DNA of 64,000 nt from Lichenibacterium minor (GCF_004137685.1 NZ_QYBB01000024.1:17166-81165), one strand, 5' to 3'. Positions 1 through 9,597 are shown, counted from the stretch's first letter. The notes: generated by a model from the letters alone, not told the origin. Made by a program: numbers and translations.

Positions 1-1
1 C

Positions 2-208
2 GGCGGCACCATCGCGGTGGCGGGGCCTCAAGACCTGCTGGACAGCCTGCGGGCCTCGCTGTCCCGCGTCGGGATCGCCGAGGACGGGATCCGGTTCGCG
101 CCGTCCAAGGCCGCCGAGGTCACCGTCAAGGCCGACAACAGCACGATCGAGACGCGCCTCGAGGCCTGGGCCTCCGCGCTGCGCCGCCGCATGGGGGACA
201 CGGAATGA
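2..208 (+). CDS. C-terminal fragment, FliH-like flagellar protein (partial)
   Basis: The frame is open to the left edge of the window and stops at 206-208, overlapping the motB start in an ATGA. About 68 residues are visible. They follow the pattern of the FliH/YscL C-terminal domain: a short helix-strand segment, then a segment near 'STIETRLEAW' that resembles the 'gg.Ida.l..ql' ending of FliH-type export ATPase regulators. The family assignment is weak because the diagnostic N-terminal part lies outside the window. The coupling to motB supports a flagellar role. Confidence 0.4.
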   Translation, partial: GGTIAVAGPQDLLDSLRASLSRVGIAEDGIRFAPSKAAEVTVKADNSTIETRLEAWASALRRRMGDTE

Positions 209-1461
209 GCGACGAATCCCACCCCCACGAGATCATCATCATCAAGCGCCACGGCGGCGGCCACGACGACGGCCATCACGGCGGCGCGTGGAAGATCGCC
301 TACGCGGATTTCGTCACCGCCATGATGGCCTTCTTCCTGGTCATGTGGCTCCTGTCGGCGAACGAGAAGACCAAGGCTGCCATCGTGAAGTACTTCAACC
401 CGATCCAGCTCGTCGACTCGACCCCGCAGCCGCCCGGCCTCGGCGACCAGACCGAGAAGGTGCAGGACCCCAAGAAGAGCACCAAGCCCGCGCCCGAGAA
501 GGAAGCCAAGCCGCCCTCCGAGAAGGAAGCCAAGCCCGCGGCCGAGAAGGAAAGCGCAAAGGAGGGCGCCGCGCCCGCCAAGCCGTCCGACGAGAAGCCC
601 GCGAAGGACGAGGCCAAGAAAGAGGAGGCCAAGAAAGAGGAAGCGAAGAAGGAGGAGGCCAAGAAGGACGATGTCGCGCTGTTCAAGGACCCTTACGCGG
701 TGCTGAGCGAGATCGGCGCGAAGGACTCCAAGCCGTCGCAGACCGGCGTCGCGGCGCCGAACGACGGCGCCAAGGGAGGGGCCGGCACGGCCGCCCCTTC
801 GGAGGGGCGCGGTGGAGATGCCTATCGCGACCCCTTCGACCCGCAGGCTATGCACCCCGTCGGCGCCGTCGACGGTGCCGCCGACTCCGGCCGGACGGAC
901 CCGGGCGCGTCGTCGGCGGTGCCGACGGCCGCCCCCATGCCCTCGCCGGCCACGGTCGACGCTGCCGGTATGCCGCTTCCCGCCTCGCCGAACGCGAAGG
1001 CCGCCGAGCTGAAGAGCCGGATCGACGCGCTGATGAAGTCCGTCGCGGCGTCGTCGGCCGGCCCCGAGCCGAAGGTCGAGGTGAAGCAGACCGCCGAAGG
1101 CGTGCTGATCGGCCTCACGGACGACGCGCGGTTCTCCATGTTCTCCAGCGCTTCGGCCGAGCCTTCGCCCCGCACCGTCACCCTGATGGAGAAGATCGGG
1201 CGGCTGTTGAAGGCACAGAAGGGCCGCATCGTGCTGCGCGGCTACACCGACTCCCGGAAATACCGCTCCGGCTCCTACGACAACTGGCGCCTGTCGTCGG
1301 CGCGGGCCGACGTGGCCCATTACATGCTCGTGCGAGGCGGCGTCGACGACGCCCGTTTCGAGCGGATCGAGGGCTACGCAGACCGCCAGCCGCGCAATGC
1401 CCGCGAGCCGGACGCCCCGGAAAACCGCCGCATCGAGATCCTGCTGAGGGAAGCGCCGTGA
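205..1461 (+). CDS. motB: Flagellar stator protein MotB
   Basis: 418 residues. An N-terminal cytoplasmic tail rich in His and Gly leads into one membrane segment (about residues 32-52). That segment carries the proton-accepting Asp35 in the 'YADF' motif typical of MotB. A long charged linker (about 80-155) contains EAKK-type repeats, followed by a Pro/Ala/Gly-rich stretch and a C-terminal OmpA-like peptidoglycan-binding domain (about 330-415, with 'RGYTDSR' and 'NRRIEI'). MotB pairs with MotA, not in the window, to form the proton-driven stator anchored in the wall. The start overlaps the previous gene by four bases, and motC starts in its stop codon. Confidence 0.95.
   Translation: MSDESHPHEIIIIKRHGGGHDDGHHGGAWKIAYADFVTAMMAFFLVMWLLSANEKTKAAIVKYFNPIQLVDSTPQPPGLGDQTEKVQDPKKSTKPAPEKEAKPPSEKEAKPAAEKESAKEGAAPAKPSDEKPAKDEAKKEEAKKEEAKKEEAKKDDVALFKDPYAVLSEIGAKDSKPSQTGVAAPNDGAKGGAGTAAPSEGRGGDAYRDPFDPQAMHPVGAVDGAADSGRTDPGASSAVPTAAPMPSPATVDAAGMPLPASPNAKAAELKSRIDALMKSVAASSAGPEPKVEVKQTAEGVLIGLTDDARFSMFSSASAEPSPRTVTLMEKIGRLLKAQKGRIVLRGYTDSRKYRSGSYDNWRLSSARADVAHYMLVRGGVDDARFERIEGYADRQPRNAREPDAPENRRIEILLREAP
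610..669 (+). repeat. 15-bp tandem repeat inside motB
   Basis: Four near-perfect 15-bp units (610-624, 625-639, 640-654, 655-669) encode consecutive five-residue EAKKE-type units. They form a lysine/glutamate-rich, probably helical stretch of the MotB linker. The first two units are identical at DNA level, so recent slippage expansion is likely. Confidence 0.85.
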
Positions 1462-2777
1462 CGCCGCGCCACCGCCGATGCCTCGTCCTCGCGGCCGCGC
1501 TGTTCGCCGCCGCGGCTTCGCCGGCCCGCGCCAGCGAAGCCAAACCGCCGGAGGCCGCCGTCAAGCCGCCGGAGGCCTCCGTCAAGGCGCCGGAGGTCGA
1601 AGCCGAAGGGGCCCAGTCCACCGGCGATGGCGCCAAGGTGACCGGGCGGCCGCTGGCGCCCTTCGTGGCCGTGCGGGCCCTGCAACTGCTGCAGGATCGC
1701 GTGGCGCACGGCAGCGTCGCCGCCCAGGCCGCGCAGGCCAAGATGCTCGTCCACGTCGCGGATGTCTTCGCAGCGGCGGACCCCGCTGACTGGAAGGAGC
1801 CGCGCAATGCCCAGGCGGCGGCGCTCTACCTGTTCAGCGCCGGCCGGCCTTCCGTCCTGCGCGCCGTGCTGGAGCGGCATCCCGCCTTCACGCCCGAGGG
1901 CGATCGGCTCGTGAAGGGTGCGCTCGCCTACGCGGAAGGGCAGGACGACGTCGCCCGCAAGCTCCTCGGCACCTTGGACCCGAAAGCCCTGCCGGCCAGC
2001 CTCGGCGGGCACTTGGCGCTGATCATGGCGACGCTGTTGACCGACAAGGAGCCCGCCCGCGCCGACGCCATGCTGGACGCCGCGCGGCTGCTCGTCCCCG
2101 GCACGCTGGTGGAGGAGGCTGCGCTACGCCGCCAGATCTTCCTGCTCGCCGATGCGGCGACCCTGGACAAGTTCTTGGGCCTGTCGCGCCAGTATATCCG
2201 GCGCTATCGGTCCTCCGTCTTCGCGGCGAACTTCAAGGGCCGGTTCACCTCCTTCGCGGTGAAGCTCGCCCTGGGCGGCGACGTCGCGCAGCTGGCGAAG
2301 CTCGATCCGGTGTTGGCGGAGTTCCCGCCGACGGAGCGTCGGTCCATCTACCTCACGCTCGCGCGCGATGCGCTGGTGGGCGGTCGGGCCGAGGCCGCGC
2401 GCTACGCGTCCGCCCGTGCCGCGGCGCTGTCTCCCGATCCCGGCGAAGCGGAGCGGGCCAAGCTCTACGCCGCCGCGGCGACGGCCGCGTCCGCCGGGGC
2501 GCCGGCGGCCCGGTCGGCGCTGGACGCCATCGACGCGGCCAGGTTGCCCCCCCGCGACGCCGAGCTGCGCGACGCCGCGACCGCGGTGGCGGCTTCGGTG
2601 GACGCCGACCTCGGCGACCGCGGACAGGACCTGGCCGGCGCCGCCCCCGACAGCCCGACGGCGGCGCTGCTCGACCGAGCCCATCGCGCCTTGGCCGCCA
2701 GCGACGCGCTGCTGGCATCCGATCTCGGCCGTTCCGGAGCCGACGCCACCCCGACGCGCGCCGGAGCCACGCCATGA
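1458..2777 (+). CDS. motC: Periplasmic motility protein MotC
   Basis: 439 residues from a GTG start that overlaps the motB stop (GTGA). A cleavable signal peptide ends near 'ASPARA'. A Pro/Lys/Glu-rich segment follows with repeats of the type KPPEA, then a long alpha-helical, alanine-rich domain. Size, export signal and position between motB and a fliK/motD gene match the rhizobial MotC family, which in Sinorhizobium acts in the periplasm with MotB to control motor activity. This family is restricted to the Hyphomicrobiales lineage, so it is a good taxonomic marker. The gene ends in an ATGA overlap with the next gene, so motB, motC and fliK are translationally coupled. Confidence 0.85.
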   Translation: MTPRHRRCLVLAAALFAAAASPARASEAKPPEAAVKPPEASVKAPEVEAEGAQSTGDGAKVTGRPLAPFVAVRALQLLQDRVAHGSVAAQAAQAKMLVHVADVFAAADPADWKEPRNAQAAALYLFSAGRPSVLRAVLERHPAFTPEGDRLVKGALAYAEGQDDVARKLLGTLDPKALPASLGGHLALIMATLLTDKEPARADAMLDAARLLVPGTLVEEAALRRQIFLLADAATLDKFLGLSRQYIRRYRSSVFAANFKGRFTSFAVKLALGGDVAQLAKLDPVLAEFPPTERRSIYLTLARDALVGGRAEAARYASARAAALSPDPGEAERAKLYAAAATAASAGAPAARSALDAIDAARLPPRDAELRDAATAVAASVDADLGDRGQDLAGAAPDSPTAALLDRAHRALAASDALLASDLGRSGADATPTRAGATP

Positions 2778-4792
2778 CGGCAGACGTCAATTGGATGCCG
2801 GCCGGTTTCGGCGGCGGAAGATTTGCGGCACAGGCGGGGGCGGTCGCCTCGCCATCGGCCGCCGCGCCCGCCGCGTCGAGCTTCGGCGGGCTGCTCGACG
2901 CCGTGGCGAAGAGCGCCGCCGTGCCTTCCTCCGGCGGGTCGGCGCAGGCCACGGTGCAAGTGTCGCCTCCCACCGTCACGGCCGATCCGCCGCGGGCCGG
3001 CAATCTGGCGCGCTTCGCCGTCGCGGCACGATCCGGCGCCGGGCCCGACGACACTCCCGGCGTCGGGGACGATGACGAGGACGACGCCCCCGAGGACGCC
3101 GCGCCACAAAACCAATCGGACCAGAGCGCAACGACGGTGGCGAGCCTCGCGCTCGCCGTTCTGGCGACGTCGCCCCCGTCCGTGGTGCCGCCGGCACCCC
3201 CCCCGTCGACGTCCTCGCCATCGACGCCCGCGCCGTCGCCCGCCTCGACGGTCGAAACGGGATCTTCGGGCGGCGCCGTACCGGCCGCCGATTCCCCCAC
3301 CACGGGCGGGGCTCCCTCCTCCGCCGCGCCGATGGCGGCGAAGACGGCCGTGCTCGACACCAAAGCTCCGCCCGCCCCTGCCTCGGCGCAGGGCGCAGCC
3401 TCCACGCCCGTCGCCCAACGGCAGCCGCCGGTCGCGACGGTGCCGACGACGCTCGACACGAGCCGTGCCCCCGTGGCGCCGTCCGTCTCGGGCGGCTCGG
3501 GCGGATCGGGTGACGAGGTCGCCCCCGGCCAGACGCCGATGGACACCGCCACGCTTCCGTCGTCGGCCGCCGCAGTGCCGGCCGCTGCCGCCGATGTCAG
3601 TGCGGCTCCCGCTGCGCCTTCGGGTCTAGGCCGGACGGGCGACGACGCTCCGCTGGCGCCGTCACTGCCGGTGGTCCCCATCTCGACCGCGACGGCGGTT
3701 CCTGCCGCTTCCGGCGGGAGCGCTGTCCCGGCCGCGACCCCGGCGCCGGGCGGCCCAGGCGAGGACGGTGGGCCGCCCGAAGGCCCGACGGGCCCGTCCG
3801 ACCCGTCTCGGACCGCCGCGGTGAACTCCCCGGGGGCGCCCGCGTATGCGCCGGTCGCCCCGGCGCCGGCATCCGACACCGCCGTGACGCCGGCCGTCCA
3901 GGGCGGTACCTCTCCCGTGCCGTCCTCACCCAAGCCGACATCGCCCGGGAGCCGGCCCGCTGCGCCCCGATCCGCTTCATCGGCCCCGGCACCCGCGCCC
4001 GCGGGTCCGGCGCGTCCCACGGAAGCGGCAGCCTCCGCCGTGCCGGGCCTGGGGACAGCCGATCCTCGGCCCTCCGACGCCGACGATCCCGCCACCTCCG
4101 AGGACGACGCCGTTCCGGAGTCGCAGGTCGCCCCGCCGGTTTCCCCGTCGGCCGTGTCGATCGACCTCGTGGCCGCCGGGGCGCTGACCTCGCCGAGCCA
4201 ACAGGTCGCCGCGGCCCTGTCTTCGCTCGCCGATGCGGGTGCGACCGGGTCGTCCGCTGCCGCCCCGCGGGCGGCCGCCTCCGATCCCGCGGTCCCCGGC
4301 GAGATCCGCACCACGTCGGACGGCGGACGGGAGGCCGTGATCAGGCTCGACCCGGAGCACCTGGGGTCGGTGTCGATCCGCCTCAAGATGACGGGGGGAC
4401 GCGTGGACGTTTCCATCATGGTGTCGGATGCCCACACGCTCGACGTGCTCGACCGGGATCGCCACGTCCTCACGGCTGCCGTTTCGGCGGCGGGTCTCGG
4501 CGGGGGCGGCCTGGCGCTGTCCCACGGCGGGTCGGATGCCACCCCGGCGTCCGCCGCGGCCCGGCCGTCCCCGGACGGTGGCGGGGCGGGCAACCGCGAA
4601 GCCTCGGGTGAACGGAGCTCCGACCGCCAAGCCTCCGACCGCCAAGCCTCGGACCGCGAAGCCGCATCGTCGGGCGACCGGTCCGGCGAACGGCGGCGCG
4701 ACGGCCGAGCCCCGGCGTCGTCGCGCGACGCTGCGCTCGACGACGTCGGCTCGTCGGCCGCGCGGCCCCGCGCCGGAGGCCTCTATGTTTGA
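2774..4792 (+). CDS. fliK: Hook-length control protein FliK (MotD)
   Basis: 672 residues. Most of the protein is a low-complexity Pro/Ala/Ser/Gly chain with no evident fold, as expected for the export ruler part of FliK. The conserved C-terminal hook-length domain lies at about residues 505-590 and includes 'IRLDPEHLGSVSIRLKM', the signature of FliK/MotD. A Gln/Asp/Arg-rich repeat tail follows. In Sinorhizobium the gene once called motD was shown to be fliK. It starts four bases inside motC and ends overlapping the next gene. Confidence 0.85.
   Translation: MTADVNWMPAGFGGGRFAAQAGAVASPSAAAPAASSFGGLLDAVAKSAAVPSSGGSAQATVQVSPPTVTADPPRAGNLARFAVAARSGAGPDDTPGVGDDDEDDAPEDAAPQNQSDQSATTVASLALAVLATSPPSVVPPAPPPSTSSPSTPAPSPASTVETGSSGGAVPAADSPTTGGAPSSAAPMAAKTAVLDTKAPPAPASAQGAASTPVAQRQPPVATVPTTLDTSRAPVAPSVSGGSGGSGDEVAPGQTPMDTATLPSSAAAVPAAAADVSAAPAAPSGLGRTGDDAPLAPSLPVVPISTATAVPAASGGSAVPAATPAPGGPGEDGGPPEGPTGPSDPSRTAAVNSPGAPAYAPVAPAPASDTAVTPAVQGGTSPVPSSPKPTSPGSRPAAPRSASSAPAPAPAGPARPTEAAASAVPGLGTADPRPSDADDPATSEDDAVPESQVAPPVSPSAVSIDLVAAGALTSPSQQVAAALSSLADAGATGSSAAAPRAAASDPAVPGEIRTTSDGGREAVIRLDPEHLGSVSIRLKMTGGRVDVSIMVSDAHTLDVLDRDRHVLTAAVSAAGLGGGGLALSHGGSDATPASAAARPSPDGGGAGNREASGERSSDRQASDRQASDREAASSGDRSGERRRDGRAPASSRDAALDDVGSSAARPRAGGLYV
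4619..4663 (+). repeat. 15-bp tandem repeat in fliK tail
   Basis: Three 15-bp units (4619-4633, 4634-4648, 4649-4663) encode a repeated S-D-R-(Q/E)-A pentapeptide after the conserved FliK domain. The first two units are identical. Confidence 0.8.
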
Positions 4793-5396
4793 GCGCGTCA
4801 CCGCCGTCCTGGCCGCGATCGCCGGCGTGGCGGCTGCGGTCTGCGCCCCGCCGGCCGTGGCCGGGACGGCCTCCCCGCCACCCGCCGCGGCGTCGTCCCA
4901 CAGCTGCGAGGCCCAGGTGGCCGCGGCTGCGAAGCGTTACGACATCCCGCTCGCCGTTTTCTATGCCGTGGGCCTGCTCGAGACGGGCGGGCGCGACGGC
5001 CTGCAGCCGTACACGATGAACATCGAGGGGCGCTCCGCTCCCAATGCCACGCTGGCCGACGCCCTCGCCACGTTCGACGCCGCCCACCGGCGCGGCGCGT
5101 CGCTGATCGACATCGGCTGCATGCAGATCAACTACCGCTGGCACGGCAAGAACTTCGCGTCGGTGACGGAGATGTTCGATCCCGCCCATAACGTCGACTA
5201 TGCCGCACGCTTCCTGCGGGACCTGAAGACGCGCGAGAAGACCTGGACCCTGGCGATCGCCCGCTACAATGCCGGGCCGAACAACAATGCTGCGCAGAAG
5301 CAATACGTGTGCGGCGTGATCCGCAAGATGGTGAACAGCGGCTTCGGTTCCTGGACCGACAACGCCCGCAGCTTCTGCGGCGAACCGGCCGCCTGA
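4785..5396 (+). CDS. Periplasmic lytic transglycosylase of the flagellar cluster
   Basis: 203 residues. A signal peptide (about residues 1-26, ending near 'AVAG') is followed by an SLT-type fold. Catalytic Glu lies in 'VGLLETGG', and 'IGCMQINYRWH' and 'IARYNAGP' are the other conserved lysozyme-like motifs. It should cut peptidoglycan so that the rod or the stator can pass or anchor. Genes of this type lie at this position in other rhizobial flagellar clusters. The ATG at 4785 overlaps the fliK stop, which fixes the start. Confidence 0.85.
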   Translation: MFERVTAVLAAIAGVAAAVCAPPAVAGTASPPPAAASSHSCEAQVAAAAKRYDIPLAVFYAVGLLETGGRDGLQPYTMNIEGRSAPNATLADALATFDAAHRRGASLIDIGCMQINYRWHGKNFASVTEMFDPAHNVDYAARFLRDLKTREKTWTLAIARYNAGPNNNAAQKQYVCGVIRKMVNSGFGSWTDNARSFCGEPAA

Positions 5397-5689
5397 CCCG
5401 AAGCGACCGCTCCCGGTCCCCTTGAGCTGGGAGGCGGGACGACGCGTCACCAACCCCATCGTGGGCGACGCCGGGACGGGCGGCCTGCGGGCCGACCCAG
5501 ACGCTCGCGCATCGACGCGACGACCCGAGGACGGCACCGCGGCGGAACGGGAAAATCTTCGCCGTTAACTTTAAGTCATCCTTTCCGCGGCACTCTTCCA
5601 GCATCACGGAAGGTTCTCGGTCGCCCGGCCTGCAACGCGCCGCCCAAACCCGAACCAGAACTCGAAGCCATCGAGAAGGTCGCCCCCGC
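5397..5689 (+). promoter_or_regulatory. flgE upstream region
   Basis: A 293-bp gene-free stretch separates the motor block from the hook block. In many rhizobia the regulator rem/ftcR sits here; no such frame exists in this gap. Bases 5551-5580 form an AT-rich island with two TTAA tetranucleotides only two bases apart (5565-5568 and 5571-5574), unlike the seven-base spacing of a CtrA box. It probably holds the promoter for the flgE-fliQ block, but I cannot name the sigma factor. Confidence 0.45.
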
Positions 5690-7012
5690 ATGAGCCTGTT
5701 CGGAACCCTCAACACCGGCGTGTCGGGCATGGCGGCCCAGGCCAGCATGCTGAGCACGATCGGCGACAACATCGCCAACTCGTCGACCACGGGCTATAAG
5801 AGCGCCAACGTGGCCTTCGAGACCATGCTGGGCAACCAAACGGTGTCGCAATACACGTCGGGCGGCGTCCAGACCAAGATCAACTACAATATCGGCGACC
5901 AGGGCACGCTGTCGTCGACCACGTCGACCACCGACCTCGCGGTCAAGGGCAGCGGCTTCTTCGTGGTCCAGGGCGCCGACGGGTCCACCGCGCTGACCCG
6001 GGCCGGATCCTTCGTGACGGACTCGTCCGGCGACCTCACCAACACCGCCGGATATAAGCTGCTGGGCTACAACCTCACCGACGGCAGCACCGCGACGGCG
6101 AACGGCACCGGCGGCCTGCAGGTGATCAACCTGTCCAACCAGCAGCTCAACGCCGCGCCGTCGCAGACCGGCAGCCTGCAGTTCAACGTGAACTCGGGCA
6201 CCGCAGCGACGACGGGGACGTCGCCCGGCTCCGCCGCCGCCGCCGCCATCACCAACGCCAACGCCGACGGCAGCTCCAAGACCTCGCTCGTCGCCTATGA
6301 CAGCCTCGGCAACGCCGTGACGCTCGACGTCTACCTGACCAAGACCAAGGATTCCGATCTGACCAAGACGCCGCCTACCCCGGCGGTGTGGGAGGCGGCC
6401 ATCTACAACCACGCCGACGAATCGACAGACGGCACGGGATATACGAAGGCTGCGCTGAGCACGCAGACGATGTCCTACGACGGCACGACGGGCAAGCTGA
6501 CCTCAATCACTACCGGCACCACCGCCGTCACCTCTCCATTGTCTCTGTCGGTTACGATCCCCAACGGCAAGACGCTGGCCATCGACGTCAGCAAGTCGAC
6601 GCAGCTCGCTTCCGCGTTCAACGTCAACACCGCCAGCGTCGACGGCAGCGCGCCGTCCAAGCTCGACCATGTGACGATCGGCACGGACGGTACCGTCACT
6701 TCGGTCTACGCCAACGGCGTCAGCCAGGCGACCTACCGCATCCCGCTCGCCGACGTGCCGAGCCCCGACAGCCTCACCTCGCTCAGCGGCAACGCGTATC
6801 AGGTCAGCCTGGCCTCGGGCAGCCTGACGATCGGCACCGCCACGACGGGCGCGCTCGGCGCGATCGACTCCAGCAGCCTCGAGTCGTCGGACGTCGATCT
6901 CGCCGCCGAGCTAACGAGCATGATCTCGACGCAGCGGTCCTACGAGGCCAATTCCAAGGTCATCCAGGCCAGCTCCGACCTGCTCAAGGTCGTCGACCAG
7001 CTCAGCGGCTGA
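5690..7012 (+). CDS. flgE: Flagellar hook protein FlgE
   Basis: 440 residues. The N-terminal rod/hook signature 'GVSGMAAQASMLSTIGDNIANSST' occupies about residues 10-33, and the matching C-terminal helix contains 'STQRSYEANSKVIQ' just before the end. The D1-type domain with 'LAVKGSGFFVV' and a Ser/Thr/Ala-rich variable centre fit the hook protein. It polymerises outside the cell into the universal joint. A GAGAAGG ribosome site precedes the ATG. It is the first gene of the hook block. Confidence 0.95.
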   Translation: MSLFGTLNTGVSGMAAQASMLSTIGDNIANSSTTGYKSANVAFETMLGNQTVSQYTSGGVQTKINYNIGDQGTLSSTTSTTDLAVKGSGFFVVQGADGSTALTRAGSFVTDSSGDLTNTAGYKLLGYNLTDGSTATANGTGGLQVINLSNQQLNAAPSQTGSLQFNVNSGTAATTGTSPGSAAAAAITNANADGSSKTSLVAYDSLGNAVTLDVYLTKTKDSDLTKTPPTPAVWEAAIYNHADESTDGTGYTKAALSTQTMSYDGTTGKLTSITTGTTAVTSPLSLSVTIPNGKTLAIDVSKSTQLASAFNVNTASVDGSAPSKLDHVTIGTDGTVTSVYANGVSQATYRIPLADVPSPDSLTSLSGNAYQVSLASGSLTIGTATTGALGAIDSSSLESSDVDLAAELTSMISTQRSYEANSKVIQASSDLLKVVDQLSG

Positions 7013-7049
7013 TCGGTTCACCCGTCCGCGTCGCGTTTAGGACAGAGCC

Positions 7050-8540
7050 ATGGGCCTGACGACAACACTCAACATCGCTCAACAGGCGCTGACCACCAAC
7101 GCGGCGCTGTCGACGATCGTGTCCCGCAACATCGCGGGCGTGAACGATACCAATTACGCCACAAGGACCGGCCGGGTCGAGACCACGCAGGACGGCGGCG
7201 TCCGGATCGCGGCCGTCACCAGCGCCACCGACGACGCGCTCTTCGCCAACCTGCTGTCGGCCAAGTCCGGCGCGGCCTCGTCCTCCGCCCTGTCGAGCGG
7301 ACTGAGCCAGCTCGAACAGACCCTGGGCCTGTCCACCACGACCTCGACCGACGGGACGTCGACCGACACCTCGCCGGCGACGCTGATCGGCGCCTTGACG
7401 GACGCGGTCGGCCAATATGCGGCGTCGCCGTCCGACGTTTCACTCGGCACCGCCGCCGTGACGGCGGCCAGGGCCCTGGCGACCAACCTCAACACGGCGG
7501 CCGCCACGGTCCAGTCCGTGCGCGAGGGGGCCGACAAGGGCATCACCAGCGCAGTGGCGACGGTGAACTCGCTCCTCGGGCAGTTCGCCACCGCCAACGC
7601 CGCCGTGGTCAACGCGAACATCGCCGGCACCGACGGCACCGACGCCGTCGACTCCCGCAACGCCATCCTGCAGTCGCTCTCGACCCAGCTCGGCATCACC
7701 ACGGCGGATGCCGCCAACGGCGGGCTCGCGCTCTACACGGACGGCGGCGCGACCCTGTTCCAGGGCACAGCCCGCACCGTGGCCTTCACGCCCACGGCGG
7801 CCTTCGCTTCCGGAACGGTGGGCGGCGCCGTGACGGTGGACGGCGTGGCGGTGACGGGCGCCGGCGCCACGATGGCGTCGAAGGCGGGCACGATCGCCGG
7901 CCTGGCGCAGCTCCGCGACACGGTCGCGGTCGACTACGGGGACCAGCTCGACCAGATCGCCCAGGGCCTGGTCACGTCCTTCTCGGAATCGGACCAGACT
8001 GGCGGGACGAGCCCCACCATCGCGGGCCTGTTCACGGACGGCGGCTCGGCCGCGATCCCCACGTCGGCGACCGGCCTGGCCGCGAGCCTTACGGTGTCGG
8101 CCGCCGTCGATCCCAGCCGGGGCGGCTCCATCACCAAGCTGCGCGACGGCGGCATCAACGCCGGCACCAGCACCGCCTACACGGCCAACACGACGGGCGC
8201 GGCCTCCTATGCGGCGCATCTCGTCGCGCTGACGACGGCGCTCGACACGACGCGGAGCTTCGACTCTACGTCGGGCGGGGCCTCCTCCGGGACGCTCGCC
8301 GCCTACGCGGCGTCGTCGGTGAGCTGGTTGGAATCCTCACGGCAGTCGGCCACGACGGATTCCACCAACAAGGCCGCCGTGGTGACGCAGACCACCACCA
8401 GCCTGTCGAGCGCCACGGGCGTGAACCTCGACGACCAGCTTTCGAAGATGCTCGACCTCGAACACTCCTACCAGGCCTCGGCCGAGCTGATCACCACGGT
8501 GAAATCGATGCTCGACGCCCTGCTGGCCGCGGTGAACTGA
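7050..8540 (+). CDS. flgK: Hook-filament junction protein FlgK (HAP1)
   Basis: 496 residues. The N-terminus has 'TLNIAQQALTTNAALSTIVSRNIAGVND' character typical of FlgK. The C-terminus has 'LDDQLSKMLDLEHSYQASAELI', the matching coiled-coil half that pairs with the N-terminus in the assembled junction. The variable Thr/Ala-rich middle is surface exposed. It forms the first ring between hook and filament and starts 37 bases after flgE. Confidence 0.93.
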   Translation: MGLTTTLNIAQQALTTNAALSTIVSRNIAGVNDTNYATRTGRVETTQDGGVRIAAVTSATDDALFANLLSAKSGAASSSALSSGLSQLEQTLGLSTTTSTDGTSTDTSPATLIGALTDAVGQYAASPSDVSLGTAAVTAARALATNLNTAAATVQSVREGADKGITSAVATVNSLLGQFATANAAVVNANIAGTDGTDAVDSRNAILQSLSTQLGITTADAANGGLALYTDGGATLFQGTARTVAFTPTAAFASGTVGGAVTVDGVAVTGAGATMASKAGTIAGLAQLRDTVAVDYGDQLDQIAQGLVTSFSESDQTGGTSPTIAGLFTDGGSAAIPTSATGLAASLTVSAAVDPSRGGSITKLRDGGINAGTSTAYTANTTGAASYAAHLVALTTALDTTRSFDSTSGGASSGTLAAYAASSVSWLESSRQSATTDSTNKAAVVTQTTTSLSSATGVNLDDQLSKMLDLEHSYQASAELITTVKSMLDALLAAVN

Positions 8541-8553
8541 CGGGACCCCCGCC

Positions 8554-9597
8554 GTGACCAGCATCTCGTCCTACGCCCTCGCCGCCTCGCCCCGGCTCAT
8601 CATCGCCCAGGCCCAGGCGGCGCTGTCCAAGGCCCAGGTGGAGCTTTCGAGCGGCGGCAAGCTGGCCGACATCGGCCTCGGCCTCGGCTCCACCACCGGC
8701 AGCTACGTGGCGCTCAATGCCCAGCAGAGCCGGCTGCAGGCCATCCAGTCCTCCAACGCCACGACGGCCGCGACGCTGACGGCGAGCACGACGGCGCTCG
8801 ACGCCCTGCGCACGACCGCGTCGAGCTTCCTCACCTCGCTGACGCAGGCTTCGTCGTCCGGCACCGCGGCGGGGACGCTCGTGACCACGGCGGCATCGAA
8901 CCTCGACACGCTGACGTCGACGCTCAACACCACCGTGTCGGGACAGGCCATCTTCGCCGGCATCAACAGCGCCGTGCAGCCCATGACGGCCTACACGACC
9001 GGGTCGGCCCCCAAGGCCGCCGTGGACGCCAGCTTCTCGACCGCCTTCGGCACGACGCCGGATTCGTCCTCGGCGTCGACGATCAGCGGCACCGACATGC
9101 AGGCCTACCTGCAGGGTGCCTTCGCGGACCTGTTCAGCGCGTCGAAATACCAGGGCACCTGGTCTTCGGCCTCCGACACCGTCCCGACGGCGCAGATCTC
9201 CACCACCGAAACGGTGGACACGTCGGTCAGCGCCAATTCCGAACCCCTGCGCCAGCTCGCCGAAGCCTATACGATGGTGACGGCGTTCGGCGGCACCAAC
9301 TTCGGATCGGCGGCCGGCCAGGCCGTGATCTCCGCGGCCAGCCAGCTCGTGTCTTCCGCCGTCACCGGCCTGACCTCGGCCCAGGCCGGCATCGGGCTGT
9401 CGCAGTCGGCGGTATCGGCCGCCAACGACCGCATGACCACGCAGGTCAACTACCTGTCCACCCAGTCGAGCGCCATGGTGGACGTCGACGTGTCGACGCT
9501 GTCGACCCAAATTTCAGGTCTGCAGACGCAGATCCAGGCCTCCTACGAGGTCACGTCTCAGCTCCAGCAGCTGAGCCTGGTGGATTACCTCAAGTGA
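8554..9597 (+). CDS. flgL: Hook-filament junction protein FlgL (HAP3)
   Basis: 347 residues from GTG, 13 bases after flgK. The flagellin-like N-terminal helix contains 'AQAALSKAQVELSSGGKLADIG'. The C-terminal helix ends near 'SYEVTSQLQQLSLVDYLK', as in rhizobial FlgL. It joins FlgK to the flagellin filament. Order and spacing after flgK support the call. Confidence 0.92.
   Translation: MTSISSYALAASPRLIIAQAQAALSKAQVELSSGGKLADIGLGLGSTTGSYVALNAQQSRLQAIQSSNATTAATLTASTTALDALRTTASSFLTSLTQASSSGTAAGTLVTTAASNLDTLTSTLNTTVSGQAIFAGINSAVQPMTAYTTGSAPKAAVDASFSTAFGTTPDSSSASTISGTDMQAYLQGAFADLFSASKYQGTWSSASDTVPTAQISTTETVDTSVSANSEPLRQLAEAYTMVTAFGGTNFGSAAGQAVISAASQLVSSAVTGLTSAQAGIGLSQSAVSAANDRMTTQVNYLSTQSSAMVDVDVSTLSTQISGLQTQIQASYEVTSQLQQLSLVDYLK

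Noticed and set aside
28..1320. Long open frame opposite motB
   Set aside because: Arg/Gly/Leu-rich composition without family motifs, produced by GC bias at third positions on the antisense strand of a clear gene.
2353..4593. 746-codon open frame opposite motC/fliK
   Set aside because: Mirror of a low-complexity Pro/Ala coding region; no domain, no ribosome site, and it conflicts with well-supported genes.
5565..5574. CtrA box before flgE
   Set aside because: The two TTAA tetramers are spaced by two bases, not the required seven.
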